Of a DNA stretch of 64,000 bases, positions 32,798 to 41,448 are shown piece after piece. Made by a program: the position numbers and the translations under genes. Positions within the stretch are counted from its first letter, which is position 1. Every line of letters begins with the position of its first letter. Under the pieces are notes generated by a model. It saw nothing but the letters and a program-made list of their open reading frames with translations. It had not been told where the DNA came from and searched no databases. This DNA comes from Arthrobacter crystallopoietes. GTDB taxonomy: Bacteria > Actinomycetota > Actinomycetes > Actinomycetales > Micrococcaceae. The DNA lies in assembly GCF_017603825.1 (NCBI RefSeq), contig NZ_CP072014.1:1054001-1118000 (forward strand). The letters run 5' to 3'.

Positions 32798-33811
32798 ATG
32801 ACCGGGATCGACGACGTCGCCCGGGCACTGGGCGTCTCGACGGCCACGGTCTCCCGTGCGCTGCGCGGGTTGCCCGGGGTCTCGGTGGCCACCCGCGGCA
32901 AGGTGCTGGCGAAGGCGGAGGAGCTGGGCTACGTGGCCTCGTCTTCGGCCGCGCATCTAGCCTCCGGACGGACCATGGCCATGGGTGTGCTGCTTCCGCT
33001 GATCGACCGCTGGTATTTTTCCTCCGCGTTGGAGGGTGTTGACCGGGCGCTGCGGGCCGCCGGCTATGACATGGTGGTCTTCAGCCTCGGCGGCACCGGC
33101 CTGAACCGGGACCGAGTTTTCCACCGCACCATGCTGCGCAAGCGGATCGACGCCTTGCTGGTCATGTGCATGGAGCTCACCCCTGAAGAGCTGGCGGCGC
33201 TGCAGCAGCTGGACTATCCCAATGTCACCATCGGCGGCTACGTGGACGGGCTGCGTAACGTCAGCATCGACGACCGCGGCGCGGCCACGGATGCCATGGA
33301 GTACCTGATCAGCCTGGGCCACACCCGGATCGGCCATGTGCGCGGAGGCGGTGAGTACGGGATCGAGTTCGCCGTCCCGAAGCAGCGTGAAGAAGCCTAC
33401 CGGGCAGCGCTGGAACGCCACGGGCTGGAGGCCAGGCCTCAGTGGCTGATCACCGGAAAATTCAGGGTCCGGGAGTCCAAGCTGGCTGCCGCCCGGCTCT
33501 TTGACCAGCCGGCGGAGCGCCCCACAGCAGTCTTCGCATCCTCGGATGAGATGGCCTTCGGTGTGCTGCTGGCTGCGCAGGAGCGGGGCATCCGTGTCCC
33601 CGAGGAACTGTCCGTCATCGGTATCGACGACCATGAGTTTGCCGAGCCGATGGGCCTGACGACGCTGCGCCAAAGCCCCGAAAGCCAGGGCAGCTACGCG
33701 GCGGAGCTGCTGCTCGGCGAACTACGGGGGGCGCCGCGGCTGGACACGCCGCCCTACCAGCCGCATGAGCTGATCATCCGCCGCTCCACCGCACCGCCGC
33801 CGTCGTCGTAA
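32798..33811 (+). CDS. LacI-family transcriptional regulator
   Basis: A 337-residue LacI/GalR protein. The N-terminal HTH (IDDVARALGVSTATVSRALRG, about 3-23) and hinge are followed by a periplasmic-binding-like sensor domain (about 60-335) with AVFASSDEMAFGVL and VIGIDDHEFAEPMGLTTLRQ. It most likely controls the upstream sugar importer through the operator at 29321. The ATG at 32798 places the HTH at the very N-terminus, as in the family. An internal sugar is the probable inducer. Confidence 0.9.
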   Translation: MTGIDDVARALGVSTATVSRALRGLPGVSVATRGKVLAKAEELGYVASSSAAHLASGRTMAMGVLLPLIDRWYFSSALEGVDRALRAAGYDMVVFSLGGTGLNRDRVFHRTMLRKRIDALLVMCMELTPEELAALQQLDYPNVTIGGYVDGLRNVSIDDRGAATDAMEYLISLGHTRIGHVRGGGEYGIEFAVPKQREEAYRAALERHGLEARPQWLITGKFRVRESKLAAARLFDQPAERPTAVFASSDEMAFGVLLAAQERGIRVPEELSVIGIDDHEFAEPMGLTTLRQSPESQGSYAAELLLGELRGAPRLDTPPYQPHELIIRRSTAPPPSS

Positions 33812-33873
33812 TCATTGTCCGGCGTGGCCGAAGAGACGGCGACGTAAAGACGTCAAAGAAATTTTCGGCGCCG

Positions 33874-33900
33874 TGTCGATTCCCACGTGCCCGGTTCGAC
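33874..33900 (+). promoter_or_regulatory. ECF42-type promoter
   Basis: TGTCGA (33874-33879) and CGAC (33897-33900) are 17 nt apart, matching the TGTCGA / CGA(T)C pair described for ECF42 sigma factors. They lie 52 nt upstream of the DGPF gene that precedes the ECF42 gene. This implies autoregulation. Confidence 0.65.
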
Positions 33901-33951
33901 GCAATAGTAGAAGGACGCGCACGGCGCCTTCATCCAGATAGGGAGAGAACC

Positions 33952-34395
33952 ATGAAATACATGTTCATCATGCGCAGCACCGCCGAAACTCTTGCGGCCT
34001 CGAAGGAGATCCCCTTCGAGGAGATGATCAATAAGATGGGCGCCTACAACGAATCGCTCATCAAGGCCGGAGTCATGCTGGGCGGGGACGGTCTGGCCGA
34101 CGTGTCCGAGGACGCGAACTTCGTTGTCGACTTCTCGGGTGAACCGCCGGTCGTCACGGACGGCCCCTACGGAGAGACCCATGAGCTGTTCAACGGGTTC
34201 TGGATCATCCAGGTCTCGTCCAAGGAAGAGGCCGTCGAGTGGGCGAGCCGCTGCCCGCTTGGTCCCGGTTCCAAGCTCGAAGTCCGCCGGATCACCGAGG
34301 AGGCAGATTTCGCCGATTTTGCCGAAAACGAATACATCCAGAAGGAATCCGAATGGCGCAAGCAGGAAGCGGACCTGAACAGCGAGATCGGCTAG
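33952..34395 (+). CDS. YCII-related DGPF-domain protein
   Basis: A 147-residue protein with the YCII-related fold: MKYMFIMRSTAE, then TDGPYGETHELFNGFWIIQV (DGP(F/Y) signature), SKEEAVEWASRCPLGPG and the KLEVRRI end. Such proteins are the characteristic partners and targets of ECF42 sigma factors; their biochemical role is unknown. GGGAGAG lies just before the ATG. The sigma gene starts 26 nt downstream. Confidence 0.9.
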   Translation: MKYMFIMRSTAETLAASKEIPFEEMINKMGAYNESLIKAGVMLGGDGLADVSEDANFVVDFSGEPPVVTDGPYGETHELFNGFWIIQVSSKEEAVEWASRCPLGPGSKLEVRRITEEADFADFAENEYIQKESEWRKQEADLNSEIG

Positions 34396-34421
34396 GACAA
34401 GCCGCGCGGCGGGAGCCCGTC

Positions 34422-35666
34422 ATGCCTGGTGCGGAGGAAGCGGACAAGGTCCAGCGCCGGATTGATGCGCTGTGGCGGATCGAAGGCGCTCGGATCGTGG
34501 CGGTCCTGGCGCGGGCGACCGGGGATGTCGGGCTCGCGGAGGACCTGGCCCAGGAGGCTGTGACCGATGCCCTGGCCCAGTGGCCCGAATCCGGCATTCC
34601 GCGCAATCCCGGCGCCTGGCTCACCACAGTGGCCAAACGCAAGGCCATCGACGGGTGGCGCCGGGCCGCCCGGCTCGACGAGCGCTACCGCGAGATAGCC
34701 CGCGGGCTGCAGGACGAGGACGCGGTGGCCTGGGAACCGCTGGACGACGACGTGCTGCGGCTGGTATTCACCGCCTGCCACCCCGTCCTCCCGCGCGAGG
34801 CGCAGGTGGCCCTGACGCTGCGGATTGTCGGGAGCCTGACCACGGAGGAGATCGCGCGGCTGTTCCTGGTGCCCGTCGTCACTATCCAGCAGCGGATCGT
34901 GCGCGCCAAGAAGACCCTCGCGGCCGCCCGGGTTCCCTTCGAGGTCCCGGAGCCGAACGAGTGGGGCCAACGGCTCGGCGCGGTCCTCGGCGTCGTGTAC
35001 CTCATGTTTACCGAGGGGTATGCAGCGACGTCGGGCGACCGCTGGCTCCGGCCGGACCTCGCCAACGAGGCACTGCGGATCGGCCGCATCCTCGCAGGGC
35101 TGGTGCCGCGTGAGCCCGAGGCCCATGCTCTCGTGGCGCTCATGGAGTTCCAGGCCTCCCGTTTCGCCGCCCGCACCCGGCCGGACGGGACCCCGGTCCT
35201 GCTGGCAGACCAGGACCGGAGCCGGTGGGACCGGGCCCAGATCAGGCGGGGCGAAACCGCCTTGGCACGGGCCGATGCAATGGGCCGGGGAAGGAACAGT
35301 TATGCCCTGCAGGCCGCGATAGCCCAGTGCCACGCCCTTGCAGCGAGCGTCGATGACACAGATTGGCCGGCCATCGTGCTGCTGTACGAGGCGCTCGGCC
35401 GGATCGCGCCAAGTCCCGTGGTGGAACTCAACCGCGCCGTCGCCGTATCGATGGCTACCGGGCCGGCAACGGCGCTCGCCATTGTGGACCGGCTCAGCTC
35501 CGACGGCGCGCTGCGCGGATCGCACCTGCTGCCCAGCGTCCGCGGCGAACTGCTGGCCCGTCTCAGCCGGCGGGAGGAGGCCCGCGCGGAGTTTACCGTG
35601 GCCGCGGCTTTGGCCAGGAATGACCGTGAACGAGCGGTTCTGGAAGGCAAGGCCGCCGAGGTCTGA
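34422..35666 (+). CDS. RNA polymerase sigma factor, ECF42 group
   Basis: A 414-residue sigma factor. It has region 2 (about 15-85; DVGLAEDLAQEAVTDALAQWP) and region 4 (about 110-165; LTTEEIARLFLVPVVTIQQRIVRAKKTL). A long C-terminal extension of about 240 residues with the VYLMFTEGYAATSG signature (DUF6596-like) is typical of ECF42 and replaces a separate anti-sigma factor. GGGAG precedes the ATG by 6 nt; starts further upstream would lie inside the DGPF gene. The stimulus is unknown. Confidence 0.9.
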   Translation: MPGAEEADKVQRRIDALWRIEGARIVAVLARATGDVGLAEDLAQEAVTDALAQWPESGIPRNPGAWLTTVAKRKAIDGWRRAARLDERYREIARGLQDEDAVAWEPLDDDVLRLVFTACHPVLPREAQVALTLRIVGSLTTEEIARLFLVPVVTIQQRIVRAKKTLAAARVPFEVPEPNEWGQRLGAVLGVVYLMFTEGYAATSGDRWLRPDLANEALRIGRILAGLVPREPEAHALVALMEFQASRFAARTRPDGTPVLLADQDRSRWDRAQIRRGETALARADAMGRGRNSYALQAAIAQCHALAASVDDTDWPAIVLLYEALGRIAPSPVVELNRAVAVSMATGPATALAIVDRLSSDGALRGSHLLPSVRGELLARLSRREEARAEFTVAAALARNDRERAVLEGKAAEV

Positions 35667-35679
35667 CGGCCCGGAAGGC

Positions 35680-36510
35680 TCAGGAGGCGCGCGCCAGCTG
35701 CCGGATCTTGATCCAACGGGTGGCCAGGCGCCGGTAAGCGGCAGCGGCCCCGGTCATATCGCCCTCAGCGAGCGATTCGATGCCGGCCTGGACATCGGAG
35801 GGCGAATCGTCCGGGTAGACCATGTCCGCCACGCGGCCGTAGTCCAGTTCCAGCATGCCCGTCAGTGTGAACGTTTCCATCCACTCCGTGATTTCGGTGA
35901 GTTCGTCGAGCAGGTCAAGTCCCGGCGCCGCCACCGCGAGGCTGGCCGCGGCATACCGGGCGCGGTCGATGCACTGCATGAGCGGCGCGCTCAGCCGCAC
36001 GGTTTCCACGCCGTGGCGGCCCTCGATCACTTCGGCGTGGTCGTCTTCGCGGAAGAGGACAAACCAGCCGAACGGGATGCCCCAGGTGGAACTTCTGGTG
36101 TGCAGCTTGGCCAGTGAATCCGCGAAGGTGTCCGGATCCAGCCGTTGCTGCTGGGCATCCCGCGCCGCTTCCGGCAGCAGCAAGCCCAGCAGCGGGTTGT
36201 GCAGGCTGTGCGAAATAGACTCCGCCGCCAACGTGCTGCGCACGGCCAGCTGGTTGGGGCAGTAGTACGGCGTGGTCAGGCCCTCCGGCGACGGGTAGTG
36301 CAGCACGCGCACCAGATCCTCGCTGTCGTGCGGGAACGGGTCGGAGACCGTCCGGGTGATGCGGCGCAGCGACTCCCCGCGGTCCAGCTCCTCGGTGATC
36401 CGGCGGTCCCGGCTGCGCTGTTCCATGATGAGCAGCTGCTCATCATCGGAGAAGGCATCCAGGGGCTCGAAGACCCGAAGGTAGGAAACGTACGGGAAGC
36501 TGGTCATCAT
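35680..36510 (-). CDS. Conserved actinobacterial protein of unknown function
   Basis: A 276-residue soluble protein I cannot assign. Residues 1-40 (SFPYVSYLRVFEPLDAFSDDEQLLI) and 85-150 are well ordered, with WGIPFGWFVLF, and the C-terminal third is helical with an Ala-rich last helix. No catalytic motif, signal peptide or membrane segment is visible. Its ATG overlaps the xthA stop (TAATG), a translational coupling that links it to the DNA-repair nuclease gene. Confidence 0.7.
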   Translation of the reverse strand: MMTSFPYVSYLRVFEPLDAFSDDEQLLIMEQRSRDRRITEELDRGESLRRITRTVSDPFPHDSEDLVRVLHYPSPEGLTTPYYCPNQLAVRSTLAAESISHSLHNPLLGLLLPEAARDAQQQRLDPDTFADSLAKLHTRSSTWGIPFGWFVLFREDDHAEVIEGRHGVETVRLSAPLMQCIDRARYAAASLAVAAPGLDLLDELTEITEWMETFTLTGMLELDYGRVADMVYPDDSPSDVQAGIESLAEGDMTGAAAAYRRLATRWIKIRQLARAS

Positions 36511-37313
36511 TAGTCCAGTTCCACAATCACGGGCGCGTGGTCGGAGGCGCCCTTGCCCTTGCGTTCCTCGCGGTCGATGATCGCGTCGGTTACGCGCGAG
36601 GCCAGCGCCGGCGAGGCCAGCACGAAGTCGATCCGCATGCCTTCCTTCTTCGGGAAGCGCAGCTGGGTGTAGTCCCAGTACGTATAGGTGCCCGGACCCG
36701 GGTGGATCGGGCGGACGACGTCGATATAGCCGGCTTCCTCGAAGGCGCGGAAGGCGGCGCGCTCGGGTTCGCTGACGTGGGTCAGTTCTTCGCGCTGGAA
36801 CTTTTCGATGTCCCACACGTCCTCGTCCCGCGGGGCGATGTTCCAGTCCCCGGTCAGGGCGATCTGTGCCTGCGGGTCAGCCTGCAGCCAGTCCGCGGCG
36901 TGTTTCTTGAGCACGTCGAGCCATTGCAGTTTGTATGCCATGTGCGGGTCATTGCGCGCCCGGCCGTTCGGTACATAAAGGCTCCAGATCCGGACCCCAG
37001 CGCAGGTGGCCGCGATGGCACGGGCTTCGGCATGGACGGCATCATCGGTCTTGCCGAAGTGCGGCTGGTCCATAAAGGTGCGCTCCACGTCATCGAGCCC
37101 CACCCGGGAGGCGATGGCGACGCCGTTCCACTGGTTCAGCCCGAAGTGGGCCACCTCGTAGCCGTTATTTTCGAACAGCTCCCACGGAAAGTTCTCATCG
37201 GTGGCTTTGGTTTCCTGGATGGCCACCACATCCACGTCGGAGCGCAGCAACCATGCCTCGATACGGTCGGCGCGGGCACGGATCGAGTTAACATTCCACG
37301 TAGCAATCTTCAC
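36510..37313 (-). CDS. xthA: Exodeoxyribonuclease III (AP endonuclease)
   Basis: A 267-residue Exo III/AP endonuclease that repairs abasic sites. Catalytic motifs are complete: MKIATWNVNSIRAR, QETKATDENF (metal Glu), WSLYVPNGRA (Tyr), GDWNIAPRDEDVWD (Asp and Asn), RIDFVLAS and SDHAPVIVEL (Asp-His). GTG start at 37313; TAACGT (37321-37326 on the minus strand) ends 7 nt before it, so the transcript may be leaderless. Confidence 0.95.
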   Translation of the reverse strand: MKIATWNVNSIRARADRIEAWLLRSDVDVVAIQETKATDENFPWELFENNGYEVAHFGLNQWNGVAIASRVGLDDVERTFMDQPHFGKTDDAVHAEARAIAATCAGVRIWSLYVPNGRARNDPHMAYKLQWLDVLKKHAADWLQADPQAQIALTGDWNIAPRDEDVWDIEKFQREELTHVSEPERAAFRAFEEAGYIDVVRPIHPGPGTYTYWDYTQLRFPKKEGMRIDFVLASPALASRVTDAIIDREERKGKGASDHAPVIVELD

Positions 37314-37320
37314 GCTGACT

Positions 37321-37326
37321 ACGTTA
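37321..37326 (-). promoter_or_regulatory. -10 box of leaderless xthA
   Basis: TAACGT on the minus strand ends 7 nt before the GTG at 37313. Confidence 0.45.
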
Positions 37327-37418
37327 CCGAACTGGCAGCCGGGTTGTTCATCGGGTGCCGGGACCGACGGGGTCGAAAAAATCGACCGGCAGGGTGCGGT
37401 AGCCGGCCAGCTCGGAGT

Positions 37419-38243
37419 TTAGTTCCGCCACCAGTCGTCCGCGATGGTCACCGGAACCGTGCGTTTGTGCCGGGTGATCAGATACCGGTGCTCGATCGCC
37501 TCGGCGACTTCTTCCGGCACATCGCGGCCCTCGAGGTAGTCGTCAATGTGGTCGTAGGAGAGGCCGAGTTCGTCCTCATCCGTGCGGCCGGGCTGGTCAT
37601 CAAGCAGGTCCGCCGTCGGTGCCTTCTTGTACAGCCGTTCCTCGGCGCCGAGGTGTTCAAGGAGCTGGCGGTTCTGGCGCTTGTTCAGTCCGAACAGCGG
37701 CAGGATATCCGCGCCGCCGTCACCGAATTTGGTGAAAAAGCCGGTGACTGATTCGGCGCCATGGTCGGTGCCGATGACCAGGTAGTTGTGCTGGCCGGCC
37801 AGGGCGTACTGGGCGATCATCCGGGTCCGGGCCTTGATGTTGCCCTTGTTGAAGTCGGTGATCTTTTCACCGGTGGTGGTGGTGAATTCGGTTTCGAAAC
37901 CGTCCACCGCCGCAGCCACGTTGAAGGTCCACGACGTCTTCGGGTCGATGAACTTCAGCGCCGCCAGGGCGTCTTCCTCGTCATGCTGCACTTTGTAGGG
38001 CAGGCGGACCGCTACGAAGTTGGCCTCCACGCCTTCGGCTTCGAGCTCGTCGACGGCCAGCTGGGCCAGCTTTCCGGCCACGGTGGAGTCCAGCCCGCCG
38101 CTGATGCCCAGGATAAAGCCCTTGGTGCGGCTGGCCTTCAGATAGTCCTTCAGGAAGGTGACCCGCCGACGGGCTTCTTCCTCGGGATCAATGGAGGGCC
38201 GCACGCCCATTTCTGCAATGATTTTCGCCTGGAGTTCACGCAT
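37419..38243 (-). CDS. nadE: NH3-dependent NAD+ synthetase
   Basis: A 274-residue NAD synthetase that amidates deamido-NAD with ammonia and ATP. The pyrophosphatase loop [12 protein letters not shown] (about 44-55), [51 protein letters not shown] and HKRTVPV are all present. The length matches the single-domain E. coli-type enzyme; there is no glutaminase domain. The ATG at 38243 has a TAGGCT box ending 7 nt upstream. Confidence 0.95.
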   Translation of the reverse strand: MRELQAKIIAEMGVRPSIDPEEEARRRVTFLKDYLKASRTKGFILGISGGLDSTVAGKLAQLAVDELEAEGVEANFVAVRLPYKVQHDEEDALAALKFIDPKTSWTFNVAAAVDGFETEFTTTTGEKITDFNKGNIKARTRMIAQYALAGQHNYLVIGTDHGAESVTGFFTKFGDGGADILPLFGLNKRQNRQLLEHLGAEERLYKKAPTADLLDDQPGRTDEDELGLSYDHIDDYLEGRDVPEEVAEAIEHRYLITRHKRTVPVTIADDWWRN

Positions 38244-38250
38244 GGAAGCC

Positions 38251-38256
38251 AGCCTA
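38251..38256 (-). promoter_or_regulatory. -10 box of leaderless nadE
   Basis: TAGGCT on the minus strand ends 7 nt before the ATG at 38243. Confidence 0.5.
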
Positions 38257-38308
38257 CCTGCACTCTGTTTCCGGCGTGTTGCCCGCGCCGACATTGAACC
38301 GGTGCACG

Positions 38309-39304
38309 CTACTGTTTGAAGGCGGAGTCGAAGGAAGCCTCGGGCCGGGTGAAGTCGAACTGCTTCAGGAACGCCAGCGCTTCCGGCGCGCCGCGCAGCC
38401 GGTCCATCCCGGCGTCCTCCCATTCCACGCTGATCGGCCCGTCGTAGCCGATGGCGTTCAGCGCCCGGAAGCTCGCTTCCCACGGGACATCGCCGCGCCC
38501 AGCCGAGACGAAGTCCCAGCCGCGGCGCGGATCGCCCCAGGGCAGGTGCGAGCCCAGCCGGGTGTTGCGGCCGGTGATCCGCAGCTTCGTGTCCTTGCAG
38601 TCCACATGGTAGATCCGGTCCTTGAAGTCCCAGATCAGCGACACCGGGTCGATGTCCTGCCACATCATGTGGCTGGGGTCCCAGTTGATCCCGAAGGCCT
38701 CCCGGTGGCCGATCGCCTCCAAGGCGCGCACCGTGGACCAGTAGTCGTACGCGATTTCGGACGGGTGGATCTCGTGCGCGAACCTGACCCCGCACTCGTC
38801 GAACACATCCAGAATCGGATTCCAGCGGTCCGCGAAGTCCCGGTAACCGGCGTCGATCACCTCGGCGGACACCGGCGGGAACATCGCCACGTACTGCCAG
38901 ATGGACGAGCCGGTGAACCCCACCACGGTCTTGACCCCGAGCCGCTGTGCCAGCCGTGCGGTGAGCTTCATTTCCTCCGCGGCGCGCTCGCGGACGCCCT
39001 GCGGATCGCCGTCACCCCACACCCGCGGGCCAACGATGTCCCGGTGCCGGAAGTCGATCGGGTCATCGCACACCGCCTGCCCCTTCAGATGGTTGGAGAT
39101 GGCCCAGACCTTTAGCCCGTTGCGCGCCAGGATGTCCAGCCGGTCCTGGATGTAGGCGTCATCGTCCCAGCGCCACGCGTCCAGATGGTCCCCGGACACC
39201 GCGATCTCCAGGCCGTCGTATCCCCAACCGGCGGCCAGTTCGGCCACCTTTTCGAAGGGCAGGTCCGCCCACTGGCCGGTGAAGAGCGTGTAGTTGCGTG
39301 CCAT
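38309..39304 (-). CDS. TIM-barrel sugar phosphate isomerase/epimerase-type protein (331 aa)
   Basis: A 331-residue xylose-isomerase-like TIM barrel (AP endonuclease 2 superfamily). Metal-site residues appear in [14 protein letters not shown] (Glu, about 160), [11 protein letters not shown] (Asp and His, about 195), YHVDCKDTK (His, about 222) and [11 protein letters not shown] (Glu near 300). It is the last gene of the sugar operon. Relatives act as isomerases, epimerases, dehydratases or lyases on sugars and keto-sugars. The ATG at 39304 has a poor ribosome site, so a start up to nine codons upstream is possible. Confidence 0.85.
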   Translation of the reverse strand: MARNYTLFTGQWADLPFEKVAELAAGWGYDGLEIAVSGDHLDAWRWDDDAYIQDRLDILARNGLKVWAISNHLKGQAVCDDPIDFRHRDIVGPRVWGDGDPQGVRERAAEEMKLTARLAQRLGVKTVVGFTGSSIWQYVAMFPPVSAEVIDAGYRDFADRWNPILDVFDECGVRFAHEIHPSEIAYDYWSTVRALEAIGHREAFGINWDPSHMMWQDIDPVSLIWDFKDRIYHVDCKDTKLRITGRNTRLGSHLPWGDPRRGWDFVSAGRGDVPWEASFRALNAIGYDGPISVEWEDAGMDRLRGAPEALAFLKQFDFTRPEASFDSAFKQ

Positions 39305-39334
39305 GGCTGCTCGCTTTCTGTCTGGACTCAAGGA

Positions 39335-40516
39335 TCACATAACGACGGCGGTGCTCGCCTGGGCGGCGCTGCGTTCCATCGCGTCGAGCACCCGCTGCAC
39401 GGCCAGGCCGTCCTCGAAGGATGCCGCGGGCGGGGTGCCGGTCCGGATGGCGGTCAGGAAGTCCGCCGCCTGCGAAGTGAAGGCGTGGTCCCAGCCGAGG
39501 GTGTGTCCGGGCGGCCACCAGGCCTCCAGATAGGGGTGCTCCGCGTCGGTGACCAGAATCCGTGCTGAACCCTGCAGCGCTGCCGGCGCCCCGGCGTCGT
39601 AATAATGCAGTTCGTTCAGGTTCTCGAGGTCGAAGCGCAGGTGCCCGCCCGAGCCGTAGACCTCGATCTGCAGCGCGTTGCGCCGACCAGTGGCGAACCT
39701 GCTGACCTCCACGCTCGCCACCGCGCCGGAGGGCATCCGCAGCGTGGCCCAGGCGGCGTCGTCAACCGTCACCGGCTCGGGACCGGCGGGGCCGGTGCGC
39801 TGCGGAACAAACGTGTTGATGGTGGCGGAGACGCTGGCCACGTGCTCGCCGAGCAGGAACTGGACCTGGTCCACCGCATGCGAGGCGAGATCCCCGATGG
39901 CGCCGGAACCGGCCGTTTCCTTCCGCAGCCGCCAGGTCATGGGCGCGGCCTCGTCCGCGAGCCAGTCCTGCAGGTAGGATAAGCGCACCTGCCGGACCTG
40001 CCCCAGCTTTCCGTCCGCGATCAGCTGCCGCGCCAGCACCAGGGCCGGAATCCGCCGGTAGGTGAAGCCGGTCATCGCGATGACGCCCCGGGTGGATGCC
40101 TCCCGGGCGGCGGCGGCCATTTTTTCGGCCTCGGCCACGGAGTTGGCCAGCGGCTTTTCCACCAGCACATGCTTGCCCGCTTCCAACGCGGCGATGGCCT
40201 GCTCCGCGTGCAGATGACCCGGCGTGCAGATGTCCACAATCTGCACGTCGTCCCGCGCCAGCACCGCGCGCCAGTCGGTGGCCGTTTCCGCCCAGCCGTA
40301 GCGTTGCGCGGCGGCACTCAGCTGGTCCTGGTCCCGCCCCACCAGCACCTGCCGGGCCACCGGGGGAGTGTCGTAGAACGCGCCCACATTGCGCCAGGCG
40401 TTGGAGTGCGCCTTGCCCATGAACGAATACCCCAGTACGGCTACCCCCAACGGAGCCGCAGGGGTGGCCGCGGCAGGGGAGCGCGCCGGAGCGGGATCCG
40501 GAACGGTTGTGGTCAT
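39335..40516 (-). CDS. Gfo/Idh/MocA family oxidoreductase
   Basis: A 393-residue NAD(P)-dependent sugar dehydrogenase-type enzyme. A Pro/Ala-rich N-terminal extension (1-22) precedes the Rossmann motif VAVLGYSFMGKAHSNAW. IVDICTPGHLHAEQAIAALEAGKHVLVEKPLA contains the conserved EKP lysine. GDLASHAVDQVQFL holds the catalytic Asp/His helix. It probably oxidises a hydroxyl of the imported sugar or cyclitol (myo-inositol-2-dehydrogenase and levoglucosan dehydrogenase are relatives). It lies 24-30 nt from two TIM-barrel genes on either side. Confidence 0.88.
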   Translation of the reverse strand: MTTTVPDPAPARSPAAATPAAPLGVAVLGYSFMGKAHSNAWRNVGAFYDTPPVARQVLVGRDQDQLSAAAQRYGWAETATDWRAVLARDDVQIVDICTPGHLHAEQAIAALEAGKHVLVEKPLANSVAEAEKMAAAAREASTRGVIAMTGFTYRRIPALVLARQLIADGKLGQVRQVRLSYLQDWLADEAAPMTWRLRKETAGSGAIGDLASHAVDQVQFLLGEHVASVSATINTFVPQRTGPAGPEPVTVDDAAWATLRMPSGAVASVEVSRFATGRRNALQIEVYGSGGHLRFDLENLNELHYYDAGAPAALQGSARILVTDAEHPYLEAWWPPGHTLGWDHAFTSQAADFLTAIRTGTPPAASFEDGLAVQRVLDAMERSAAQASTAVVM

Positions 40517-40540
40517 CTTTTTCCTCTTCTCACGTGCGCG

Positions 40541-41392
40541 TCACAGCCCGCGCAGAAAGGCCAGTCCATCCGCGGCCAGCCGGTCTTGGCTGGGCGCCAG
40601 CGGCCGCCAGATGGACGCGGCGGTGGCGATGGCGGCGTTGTCCGCGGTAAAACTCTCGATGTTCAGCGGGCCGGTGTAGCCGACGTCGTCCAGCGCTTTC
40701 ACCAGTTCCGGCCAGTTGGTCTGGTCCCCGCCCGGCGCCCCGCGGTCATTGCCGCAGACCTGCAGGTGCACCAGGTGCCGGCCGGCCGCGCGGATGGCTG
40801 CGGCGTTGGAGCGTTCCTCAATGTTCAGGTGGTAGCTGTCCAGCGCCAGCCCCACGCCGTGGCCCAGCAGCGGCTCCAGCGCGACGAGCGCCTGCTCCAC
40901 GGTATTGACCAGCGAGGTCTCGTACCGGTTCAGCGGTTCAATCCCAAGAACGACGCCGGCCTCCGCCGCCTGGGCGGCGAGCGGCGCCAGATTGCGGCGC
41001 AGTTCGCGGTACGCCTCAGCCCGTCCGGCCTCGCTCAGCCGCCAAACTCTCCCCGTGGCCGAGTAGAACGGTCCGCACACAGCCGGCGCACCGACGTCGT
41101 GCGCCATCCTGATGCAGGCGGCGAGGTAGTCCTGGGTGGCGGAAACGGTTGCGGCGTCGGCCGCGACAAGATCCCGTCCCGGCGCCATCGCCCCCACGAT
41201 GAAGGGCTTGAGTCCCGTCGCCGCCAGTGCCTCGCGGGTGGTTGCCGCGGTGAAGTCGCCCGCGTTTTCCAGCGGCAGTTCCACCGCGTCGAAGCCCAGC
41301 GCAGCGATCTTCTCCAGCAAAGGAGGCAGGTTGGCGTCGGTCAGCGGGGAGTCCCACACCCATGTGTTCACTCCGATGAGCCGGGTAGCCAT
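40541..41392 (-). CDS. TIM-barrel sugar isomerase/epimerase (tagatose/psicose 3-epimerase-like)
   Basis: A 283-residue xylose-isomerase-like TIM barrel close in pattern to ketose 3-epimerases: LIGVNTWVWDSPL, DAVELPLEN (Glu), GIEPLNRYETSLVNT (catalytic Glu, about 150), GLALDSYHLNIEE (Asp and His, about 185), VHLQVCGNDRGAPG and PLNIESFTAD (second catalytic Glu, about 245). It likely epimerises or isomerises the keto product of the neighbouring dehydrogenase. AAGGAGG lies 7 nt before the ATG at 41392. Confidence 0.87.
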   Translation of the reverse strand: MATRLIGVNTWVWDSPLTDANLPPLLEKIAALGFDAVELPLENAGDFTAATTREALAATGLKPFIVGAMAPGRDLVAADAATVSATQDYLAACIRMAHDVGAPAVCGPFYSATGRVWRLSEAGRAEAYRELRRNLAPLAAQAAEAGVVLGIEPLNRYETSLVNTVEQALVALEPLLGHGVGLALDSYHLNIEERSNAAAIRAAGRHLVHLQVCGNDRGAPGGDQTNWPELVKALDDVGYTGPLNIESFTADNAAIATAASIWRPLAPSQDRLAADGLAFLRGL

Positions 41393-41448
41393 GTCCTGCC
41401 TCCTTTGCTGTTCTGGATGGTGCTGGTTTTGTGCCTGTCCGGGAACGG

